A stretch of DNA of 10,499 nucleotides from Methylomicrobium sp. (GTDB taxonomy: Bacteria; Pseudomonadota; Gammaproteobacteria; Methylococcales; Methylomonadaceae), in the NCBI GenBank assembly GCA_007135635.1, contig SLIO01000248.1, positions 1-10,499 on the forward strand, in the 5' to 3' direction. Within the stretch, counting starts at the first letter, position 1, and the number at the start of each line of letters is the position of its first letter. The position numbers and the translations under genes were made by a program. Below, one piece after another: positions 1 through 5,600 of the stretch. Under the pieces are notes generated by a model. It made no database searches. It worked only from the letters and a program-made list of their open reading frames with translations, and was not told the DNA's origin.

Positions 1-60
1 GACTCCATATAAGCGTCGCGATAGCGACACAAAACCTACTTCGAATTTCAAATAGGCTGA
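1..60. repeat. Hairpin-rich DNA at the left end of the phage remnant
   Basis: The stretch holds a perfect 5-bp stem (GTCGC at 15-19, loop GATA, GCGAC at 24-28) and, just beside it, an imperfect palindrome at 35-56 (CCTA...TAGG ends, AT-rich centre). Neither has a run of T that would make a good intrinsic terminator. It lies directly after the premature end of the gpG-like gene, and its translation in the remaining frames does not resemble the missing gpG C-terminus. It may be a dispersed intergenic repeat marking the remnant boundary; that is inference. Confidence 0.35.
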
Positions 61-63
61 AGC

Positions 64-420
64 TTATACGTAATCAGGTTCAGATTTGGCTCCACCAAAT
101 TGCTGCATCGCTGCATATTCTAAATTGCTGCCAACTTCCAATGTATCATTAGCGATAAGATTGTAAAAAATCTGGCTGCCGAGAATACCATTGCCGGTTA
201 GTGGTTGATCGCGGCCTTTTCGTTCGATAGTAGATGGCTTGTTATCAAGCCATTTTTTCCCCATCTGGAGCAGTTTGATCGGTGAAGCGTTGTTTTGGGA
301 CTCTACCAATTCTTCGCCGATTTCCGCCAGTGCCTTACGCAGGTCGGCAGATCTTTGTTCTAATGTTTGTAATGCAGTTAATACCAGACGCCCATCATTC
401 TCAAGATTGACATTGATCAT
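64..420 (-). CDS. Mu gpG-like virion morphogenesis protein, C-terminally truncated
   Basis: This 118-residue protein resembles the phage virion morphogenesis family (Mu gpG, Phage_tail_S type), which acts in head/tail joining. Supporting features are a helical N-terminus (about 12-45), a Trp followed by the KPSTIERK stretch (57-68), a 'GNGILGSQI' segment (76-84), a 'VGSNLEYAA' segment and the conserved QFGG (107-110). Family members normally continue for a further 40-50 residues, usually through an IPARPFLG-like motif. Here the frame ends eight residues after QFGG, so the protein is probably broken. The ATG overlaps the stop of the upstream 117-residue gene by four bases (ATGA), which suggests translational coupling in the original phage operon. 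Function today is doubtful. Confidence 0.7.
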   Translation of the reverse strand: MINVNLENDGRLVLTALQTLEQRSADLRKALAEIGEELVESQNNASPIKLLQMGKKWLDNKPSTIERKGRDQPLTGNGILGSQIFYNLIANDTLEVGSNLEYAAMQQFGGAKSEPDYV

Positions 421-770
421 AAATAAACTACCGTAATTTCGGGGGTAACCGCATCGGTATCGCCGACATCATCGTAGGCTACAAAACCCGGATAATCACA
501 GGTCGGATAATAGGGCTTCAGACTTTCAGGCAAGCGATCCAGTCCAATTAGTGCGCAAAATTCGACTTTGTTATTCAAAGGGTCTGTCGCAGGTATATCG
601 CCGTTGATGTCATCGCATAAAATCTTTCCGTTTTCTTTGGCTAACAATGCCCAATCTTTAATTTCATCAGCATCTTTTCCTGCTAGCTCGCCCGAGTCAT
701 CGTCCCACGTAAACAAATATTCGTGAATTGGGCCAGGAAGAGGCATAGAAAATTGAAATTTATGGCGCAT
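417..770 (-). CDS. Hypothetical phage-associated acidic protein
   Basis: I do not recognise this 117-residue protein. It has no signal peptide or membrane segment and is acidic, with Asp/Glu clusters near residues 23-37 and 98-105. A proline/aromatic-rich middle (about 78-95) contains two Cys-flanked short stretches. Its ATG overlaps the end of the gpF-like gene by 11 bases, and its stop overlaps the gpG-like start by four, so it belongs to the same phage transcription unit. Small genes of unknown function between F and G occur in Mu-like phages. A structural or accessory role in the head is inference from position only. The frame is intact and not obviously truncated. Confidence 0.6.
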   Translation of the reverse strand: MRHKFQFSMPLPGPIHEYLFTWDDDSGELAGKDADEIKDWALLAKENGKILCDDINGDIPATDPLNNKVEFCALIGLDRLPESLKPYYPTCDYPGFVAYDDVGDTDAVTPEITVVYL

Positions 771-1635
771 AATTGAATAAAACCCCGATGACTAAATCAA
801 ACAATTCTCGATCATTTTTGAGTAGATCAGAAAACGGATGCTCTGAACCATTTAAAGGACTATCGCGAGACATAACACTTTCAATAGCCATTGTCATCAC
901 CTCTTTTGCCGAACCGTTATACTCCTTCCCGAAGTAGGCATTGATGTAATTATCCTCGCGGGTTAGTTCGTCGTTTCGGTAATTGAACTGCGGGTAAATA
1001 TTTTTCAGACGCTTTAACGAGTCTCCGGCTGTTCTGCGCCTATGCAAATCCTGAAACAACTTATCCAAATCAGGCAATGCCGATTGAACCCGATGCACAT
1101 ATTCATGCAACGCCGTCTCGATAACGTTTGCCCGCGTCGCGATATAACCGAGATTGTTGTCTCCAGGCTGAATGCCAAAACCAATTTTTTTCAAATTGAC
1201 CAACTGTCCGGAATAATCGCCATCTATTTTAGTATGGAAGGCTCTTGCAACCGATTTCCGTACATACAACTCGCCGAATGCATCGATAGCTTTCGTCCAA
1301 CTGTCAGGTAATAACTTGGACGCTTTTTCAACAGTATTTGCCGCGCCTTTTCTCGATTCGTATGCCGTAACGTTAGCAGCAAAATTGACACCCACCGTAT
1401 CATTCATGCGTTTTAGCAATTCTTTTCGAAATGCCGAAGCATTTTCACCGGCTGCGAGGATAATCTCATCTGTCCTTACGGTGCCGGCTGCAATAAACTC
1501 ATCCAATGACCTAGGTTTCGATTCAGAAACATCGGCAACGCTCGTTGCAAACCCATCAGCCAGTGGTTTTGGCAATGTTTTAACCTTCTTTTCGATAAAG
1601 GGTTTTAACGATTGGCCAACAGTCGCCCCCGGCAC
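760..1635 (-). CDS. Phage head morphogenesis (gpF-type) C-terminal part with metallopeptidase-like HExxH
   Basis: The 291-residue product matches the C-terminal portion of Mu gpF / SPP1 gp7-type minor head proteins that carry a zinc-peptidase-like domain. The HExxH motif is H177-E-Y-V-H181 in 'TALHEYVHRVQ'. It is followed by a 'RRRTAGDSLK' segment, an 'NDELTREDNY' segment, 'NAYFGKEY', and an Asp/Glu-bearing helix 'AKEVMTMAIES' in which E245 could be a third metal ligand. The usual gpF fold is missing from the N-terminus. The only start codon after the upstream in-frame TGA is the GTG at 1635, which lies inside a 14-bp tandem repeat. The start therefore looks fortuitous and the gene 5'-truncated. 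Whether it is expressed is unknown. Confidence 0.65.
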   Translation of the reverse strand: MPGATVGQSLKPFIEKKVKTLPKPLADGFATSVADVSESKPRSLDEFIAAGTVRTDEIILAAGENASAFRKELLKRMNDTVGVNFAANVTAYESRKGAANTVEKASKLLPDSWTKAIDAFGELYVRKSVARAFHTKIDGDYSGQLVNLKKIGFGIQPGDNNLGYIATRANVIETALHEYVHRVQSALPDLDKLFQDLHRRRTAGDSLKRLKNIYPQFNYRNDELTREDNYINAYFGKEYNGSAKEVMTMAIESVMSRDSPLNGSEHPFSDLLKNDRELFDLVIGVLFNYAP

Positions 1636-1645
1636 AAAACCGGGG
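1627..1645. repeat. GC hairpin at the start of the gpF-like ORF
   Basis: CCCCGG (1627-1632) and CCGGGG (1640-1645) form a perfect 6-bp GC stem around a 7-base loop. The presumed GTG start of the gpF-like ORF (codon 1633-1635) lies in the loop, so initiation there would be occluded in RNA. There is no following T run, so it is not a convincing terminator. Confidence 0.45.
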
Positions 1646-1660
1646 TCACAAAACCGGGGT
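1633..1660. repeat. 14-bp exact tandem direct repeat
   Basis: CACAAAACCGGGGT occurs twice back to back (1633-1646 and 1647-1660). The right copy runs directly into the REP-like inverted repeat. The left copy supplies the apparent GTG start of the gpF-like ORF. It could be a slippage or insertion-junction product. Confidence 0.85.
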
Positions 1661-1722
1661 CAGGCCTTGCTTTTGATATTAGCGCTTCCCTTTTCCTGAG
1701 TGTCAAACATAAGGCCAGCCCC
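1656..1722. repeat. REP/BIME-like imperfect inverted repeat pair
   Basis: The sequence at 1656-1678 (GGGGTCAGGCCTTGC then TTTTGATA) is matched, in inverse orientation, by 1701-1722 (TGTCAAAC ATAAGGCC AGCCCC). The arms share GGGG/CCCC, GGCCTT/AAGGCC and TTTGA/TCAAA blocks with a few mismatches, and the spacer is about 22 bases. Paired short palindromic repeats of this kind are often spread by RAYT (REP-associated tyrosine) transposases in gammaproteobacteria. No RAYT gene is in the window, so the family assignment is inference. Confidence 0.55.
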
Positions 1723-1834
1723 CTATCTTTCTATCTTTATTCATTGATATAGCATTTATTTTAATGCGTTTACCCTGGGGAATTGTTGCTCAGATAGCAG
1801 TATAAGGATTTATCGTTCAGGAGAAACAGGGATC

Positions 1835-2701
1835 TCACTCATTTTCATCCAGTTGGTGCCCGCAATATTTGCAATAATCGGCGTCGAAGTCGTGGCCGGT
1901 TGCGCCACAATCGGGGCAAGGTCGGTTGTCTATTCGGCGTTGTTTCTGACTTTTCATCAGTTCTGCGCTGTAAATTCCGGTCGGCACGGCAATGATTCCG
2001 TAGCCCATGATCATAATAATCGAGGCGAGTAACTGGCCTAATGCAGTTTGTGGAGAAATGTCGCCATAACCGACCGTGGTGATCGTGACGATGGCCCAGT
2101 AGACCGATCTGGGTATGCTCGTGAAACCGGCTTCGCTGCCTTCGACGATATACATCAGTGCGCCGAATACCACGACCAGCGTCAATACCGTGAACAAAAA
2201 TACCGCGATTTTTTTGAAGCTGTTGTTCAGTGCAATCAATAAAACATTGGCTTCGCGCATGTATTCGGATAACTTCAAGACTCTAAATATGCGCAGCAAT
2301 CTTAGGATTCGCAATGTCAGCATATATTCGCCGCCGGGAATCAATAGGCCCAAATAAGTCGGCAGGATCGAAAGCAGATCGACGAACCCGAAAAAACTAC
2401 GCGCATACAGCAAGGGTCGGCGTACCGAAAGTAGGCGTAAAATATATTCGAGCGTGAACAGCAGCGTAAAAAACCATTCCGATAAATAGAGTAGTTGTCG
2501 ATACTGACTACGGATCGCTTCAACGCTGTCGAGCATAACCGTGACAATGCTGAGCAGGATCATCATGATCAAGACAATGTCGAAAGCTTTTCCCGCTTTG
2601 GTTTCAGCGCCGAAAATGATCCGGTTCAAGGTTTGCCGCCAAGCCGAGGTAGGGCTTTCTTCATGGATACGAGGGCGTTTTAGCGATTTATCATCAAGCA
2701 T
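1835..2701 (-). CDS. Voltage-gated potassium channel with C-terminal zinc ribbon
   Basis: This 288-residue inner-membrane protein has the six-TM voltage-gated ion channel plan. S1 is about 38-60, S2 about 72-94, S3 about 102-122 and S5 about 163-187. S4 has positive residues every third position (R131, R134, R137, R140, K143). A pore helix leads to the K+ selectivity filter T209-V-G-Y-G-D214, and S6 is about 219-247. The short cytoplasmic tail ends in a zinc ribbon with CxxC pairs C262/C265 and C277/C280. There is no RCK/TrkA domain. The ATG follows the stop of the VWA gene by 16 bases with an AAAGGT stretch before it, so it is probably co-transcribed with the mxa-like block. Expected role: voltage-dependent K+ flux. 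The ribbon could sense metal or redox or bind a partner (inference). Confidence 0.9.
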   Translation of the reverse strand: MLDDKSLKRPRIHEESPTSAWRQTLNRIIFGAETKAGKAFDIVLIMMILLSIVTVMLDSVEAIRSQYRQLLYLSEWFFTLLFTLEYILRLLSVRRPLLYARSFFGFVDLLSILPTYLGLLIPGGEYMLTLRILRLLRIFRVLKLSEYMREANVLLIALNNSFKKIAVFLFTVLTLVVVFGALMYIVEGSEAGFTSIPRSVYWAIVTITTVGYGDISPQTALGQLLASIIMIMGYGIIAVPTGIYSAELMKSQKQRRIDNRPCPDCGATGHDFDADYCKYCGHQLDENE

Positions 2702-2717
2702 ATCGGGACCTTTACCA

Positions 2718-3734
2718 TCATTTTCGGCCGAGCCATTCTTTCGATTCTGATAGATGCTGTTCGGATTTCAGCTCGAAATAGCGGGCGATCAATAACAATA
2801 AAATGCCGGTAATCGCGATGAGATAAAAATACTCTGCAAGGCTTTGCCGGGCTATCTTTTCGGTGTATTGAATCGGCTTGTTTTCCAGTCGCCCGATTTC
2901 GTCGATGACGTTTTGAAGTGCTTCCGGGTTTTGGGCTTCGAAAGCTTTATACGGAATGCCGATGCTTTGGAAAAACTGATGCAGAAAATATTCCGGTGAG
3001 GTGGATTCGTTGGCATTAGCCGGTTTTCGATCGAGAGGCGGGCTTCTATCGTCGCGCAGATAGACCCAATACAACATCACTTTGTATTGATGAAACAGTT
3101 GAGCGAGCGTGCTTTGTGTTTCGGGATCGATGCGCGCTGCACCGTCGGATACCAGTAAAATGACGCGCGATCCGGTCAATGGACGTTCCTGAAAATAATC
3201 CAGCGCCATCGCGAGGCCCGGCGCGATGTTGGTGACACCGCGCCCCCGAGATTGGGTTGCGTCGATCGCGGCTAGTATCGCGGTTTTGTCTTGGGTCAAC
3301 GGCATGACATGAATGGGAGCTGTGCTGAACGAAATCATGCCGAAAAAATCGTCTTTTCTGCGTTTGATGAAATCGCCTAGCAAATCCCGGGCAATTGCGA
3401 TCTTACTTTCTTTTGCCGTTCCGCCGAAATAACGGCCGGCGAAGTTTTCGTTCATGCTGGCGCTTCGGTCGAGTAGGATGACGATTTCAGCGCCCTGGCC
3501 GAGTCGTTGCACGGTTTGCTCCTTGAGAGAGGGCCCTGACAGTGCAATCAACAACAACAGAATGACGCCGGCGCCGATCAACTTCAATAGCGTAAACAAC
3601 AAAAATGACAAGAGGTCGAATGGCAGCACCGATAGGCTGGAATAACGCAGCGCTTGGAGATGCTTGCCGAAAAACGGCAGCAAGGCCAGCGGCGAGAACA
3701 GCAATACCCAGGGATGATTCAGCGCTAAATCCAC
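2718..3734 (-). CDS. mxaC: Membrane-anchored VWA protein, MxaC-like (BatA-type)
   Basis: The 338-residue protein has N-terminal hydrophobic segments (about 8-20 and 40-66), a von Willebrand factor A domain (about 82-280) and a C-terminal TM helix (about 302-319). The metal-ion-dependent adhesion site is complete: D89-R-S91-A-S93, T168 in GVTNI, and D197 in SDG. Its position after the MxaA-like gene, in an ATPase-DUF58-MxaA-VWA order, fits MxaC. MxaC is an accessory protein needed for active, calcium-loaded methanol dehydrogenase in methylotrophs. The start is GTG, with an excellent AAGGAG six bases before it, and it overlaps the upstream gene by 10 bases. If the mxa link is wrong, it is still a BatA-type protein working with a MoxR ATPase. 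Confidence 0.75.
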   Translation of the reverse strand: MDLALNHPWVLLFSPLALLPFFGKHLQALRYSSLSVLPFDLLSFLLFTLLKLIGAGVILLLLIALSGPSLKEQTVQRLGQGAEIVILLDRSASMNENFAGRYFGGTAKESKIAIARDLLGDFIKRRKDDFFGMISFSTAPIHVMPLTQDKTAILAAIDATQSRGRGVTNIAPGLAMALDYFQERPLTGSRVILLVSDGAARIDPETQSTLAQLFHQYKVMLYWVYLRDDRSPPLDRKPANANESTSPEYFLHQFFQSIGIPYKAFEAQNPEALQNVIDEIGRLENKPIQYTEKIARQSLAEYFYLIAITGILLLLIARYFELKSEQHLSESKEWLGRK

Positions 3735-4642
3735 CGACCGCTCCTTTCGAATTTACGGTATAGCAAGCATAGTTTCTCAATTTGCGCCGGGCCGATTGCC
3801 GGTGGTTCACTGCCGACTTCGGCAAAGAATAATTCCTGTGAAATGACGAATAGGGCTTCGGTTTTTTCTTGTAGCGGTTGAAATGATGGATGACGCTGAA
3901 AAAAAGCCGACAATTGCGCGGCAAATAGCGTTTCGCCGGCCAATTCGTTCAACGCATGATGAAAGCATTGTAATGCCTGTAAGGTTACTGCTCTCGAATG
4001 CGGCAATTTTTTGAGTTTTTTGAGCTCCCGGCAGGCTTTGCCGAATGAGCCGCTGTAGCGCTCTAGAAATGGGATTTTGCCGTAAAACCATACGATATAG
4101 AACAAAAGAATCGAAGATACGCCGAGCAAATAAGTCAAGGCACGGTTGTGCGAAGTCGAATTGATCAGCTGCGGAGGCGATTCGGGTTCCGGTTCGATGC
4201 TGCTGTCCGCTTTATTGGCCGGAATCAGAGGATGATAACTGAAAGTCCATGCCGGAAGTGTAACGGTTTCAGGTTTGCCGCGATGCATGAATCGGATCGG
4301 CAGCGGCGGGATCGTCAATTCTTCGGTGGCCCGGACGATTTTAAAAACTTGATAAGTGACCGCAAGCGAGTAATCTTTGTCCGGCTTTAATGGTATTGAT
4401 TCGATACTAACAAGCTTGAGCCATTCGTTGATAGGACCCGGTGCCGGCAAGAAACCGGATTCCAATTTATAAAACAACGGAACCCCGATATGAGCCGTCA
4501 AGGTGATTTTGTCGCCAAGGCTGTAGCCATAGTTGCGCGGGGTATCGAGTTCGATTTCGATGTTGGCGCCGATTGCCGTCATGGCGCCCGATAAATACAG
4601 CGTTAGCAATAAGCAAAAATGAGCAAAGTGTTTATTGTTCAT
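3725..4642 (-). CDS. mxaA: MxaA-like periplasmic/membrane protein
   Basis: The protein is 305 residues from the ATG at 4642. A longer in-frame start at 4705 would bury the signal peptide and overlap the DUF58 gene by 74 bases, so it was not chosen. Visible parts are a signal peptide (1-26, cleavage after A-I-G-A), a periplasmic beta-type domain (about 27-140) with 'PRNYGYSLGD' (35-44), 'TYQVF' (96-100), 'IPPLPIRF' and 'LPAWTF', one TM helix (about 169-187), and a cytoplasmic helical domain (about 195-300) recalling DUF4381. The xYGYxxGD, TYQVF and PAW segments match my memory of MxaA, which is implicated in inserting calcium into methanol dehydrogenase. The start overlaps the DUF58 stop by 11 bases. 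No good Shine-Dalgarno is seen, so coupling is likely. Confidence 0.7.
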   Translation of the reverse strand: MNNKHFAHFCLLLTLYLSGAMTAIGANIEIELDTPRNYGYSLGDKITLTAHIGVPLFYKLESGFLPAPGPINEWLKLVSIESIPLKPDKDYSLAVTYQVFKIVRATEELTIPPLPIRFMHRGKPETVTLPAWTFSYHPLIPANKADSSIEPEPESPPQLINSTSHNRALTYLLGVSSILLFYIVWFYGKIPFLERYSGSFGKACRELKKLKKLPHSRAVTLQALQCFHHALNELAGETLFAAQLSAFFQRHPSFQPLQEKTEALFVISQELFFAEVGSEPPAIGPAQIEKLCLLYRKFERSGRWI

Positions 4643-5465
4643 AGAAGTAGCGGGTGAGTTGGTCGGCCTGAAAGGCGTCGTCGAGAAGGAACGGTTGGCG
4701 GCCATAGCGTGTGAACAAGTGTTCGAGTTGTTCTTGTCGGGCCTCGAACGCTGCGATGATTTTGCGTTTCAGTGCTGGACGCATCAGCAATTGTCGGTCC
4801 CGGCCGGTTTCCGGATCTTCCAGGCGCACTAGGCCCCATTCCGGCAGATTTTGATATTCTTGGGGATGCCATAACACGACCGGTATTACGTCGTGTTTCA
4901 ATAGCGAATCGAAAATGTCGGCGATTTCATGCAACGGATAATGAAAATCGGAGACCAGAAAAATCAATGAGCGATGCCGCGGGCAATACTCGGCAATCGT
5001 CGACAGCCCTCTGCAATCCGGCGCACCGGGTTCGAAAGTACGCAGCCGGTCCGTGAGTTCTGCGGTACCGCCTTTATACCAGCGCGGCGGCAGATGAAAG
5101 TCCGGCAGTAAATCCTGTCCGCAGCCGAAAAAGCCGAAATGATCGCCGCTGCGATAGGCCGAATAGGCTGTCAGTTCGGTAAATCGAGCCAAGGTTTTCA
5201 TTTTGCCGTGAAAGCTCATCGATGCCGATAGGTCTGCAATAATGTTGACCGAAATTAAGCCCCGCTGGCGAAAGGTCCTAACCATGAATTGGCCGAACGG
5301 GTCAAGCAGGCTGGCATGAATGTCGATATTGTGCGCTTCGGGGCGCGCAATTAACGGCGCGTGTCCGTGAAACTCGTGTTCGCCGCCGCTGTGTTTGCCG
5401 GTATGACGGCCAGGGTGCGCGCTGGCGGTGCGCCAGGGCAGTTGATAATGAAATTCTTCGAGCAT
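4632..5465 (-). CDS. mxaS: DUF58 domain protein, MxaS-like
   Basis: The 277-residue soluble protein has the DUF58 signature region 'IDIHASLLDPFGQFMVRTF' (about 47-65). A VWA-like part follows with a DxSxS site at D78-L-S80-A-S82 and a 'VSDF' strand (171-174, D173). DUF58 proteins sit next to MoxR ATPases across bacteria. In methylotroph clusters the matching gene is mxaS, between mxaR and mxaA, exactly as here. Role: probably part of a MoxR/VWA maturation machine (inference). Odd features are a His-rich N-terminal third (His at 6, 17, 21, 25, 30, 33, 35) and a start codon sitting in the last of three related repeat copies. No Shine-Dalgarno is obvious before the ATG. Confidence 0.75.
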   Translation of the reverse strand: MLEEFHYQLPWRTASAHPGRHTGKHSGGEHEFHGHAPLIARPEAHNIDIHASLLDPFGQFMVRTFRQRGLISVNIIADLSASMSFHGKMKTLARFTELTAYSAYRSGDHFGFFGCGQDLLPDFHLPPRWYKGGTAELTDRLRTFEPGAPDCRGLSTIAEYCPRHRSLIFLVSDFHYPLHEIADIFDSLLKHDVIPVVLWHPQEYQNLPEWGLVRLEDPETGRDRQLLMRPALKRKIIAAFEARQEQLEHLFTRYGRQPFLLDDAFQADQLTRYFYEQ

Positions 5466-5563
5466 CGTTGGCTTGAGGTAGTAAGCAGTGAGTGGTTAGC
5501 AGTGAGCGGAAAGATTGATAATGAGATTCTTAGAACATCGTTGTGATTCTTAGAACATCATTG
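5442..5563. repeat. Threefold degenerate repeat spanning the DUF58 gene start
   Basis: The 30 bases at 5442-5471, which include the ATG and first codons of the DUF58 gene on the minus strand, recur at 5515-5544 with four mismatches. A shorter third copy follows at about 5543-5563. Read on the minus strand, both upstream copies begin ATG TTC TAA, giving a two-codon mini-ORF, while the real copy reads ATG CTC GAA. The copies are separated by the AGCAGTGAG repeat. Confidence 0.8.
5484..5506. repeat. Short direct repeat AGCAGTGAG
   Basis: AGCAGTGAG occurs at 5484-5492 and 5498-5506, a period of 14 bases, in the 135-base spacer between the ATPase and DUF58 genes. The core GTTAGCAG also appears just before the heptamer array at about 10300, which hints at a dispersed intergenic repeat family. 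Confidence 0.6.
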
Positions 5564-5600
5564 CACTCAATATCGCGCACAAATTAACTTGAGCGAATTT

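Larger units (their letters stand above)
64..1635 (-). mobile_element. Mu-like prophage head-gene remnant
   Basis: Three minus-strand ORFs overlap by 11 and 4 bases in the order gpF-like, unknown, gpG-like, as in the head module of Mu-type phages where F precedes G. The gpF-like ORF has lost its N-terminal part and the gpG-like ORF its C-terminal part. Repeat DNA sits at both ends. No transposase, portal, protease or major head gene is visible inside the window. Phage genes could continue left of base 1, but the truncated gpG argues for a decayed fragment. The sampled bases look more AT-rich than the rlmH-rng region. Confidence 0.7.

Noticed and set aside
1316..1699. 127-codon plus-strand open frame opposite the gpF-like ORF
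   Set aside because: It is antisense to a recognisable phage gene. No ribosome site or domain is visible, and it runs into repeat DNA.
3487..3924. 145-codon minus-strand frame overlapping the VWA and MxaA-like genes
   Set aside because: It is an Arg-rich alternative frame across a junction where both real genes are well supported by motifs and by the AAGGAG before the VWA start.
4643..4705. N-terminal extension of the MxaA-like protein to an ATG at 4705
   Set aside because: It would place 21 residues before a clear signal peptide and overlap the DUF58 gene by 74 bases. The ATG at 4642 is preferred.
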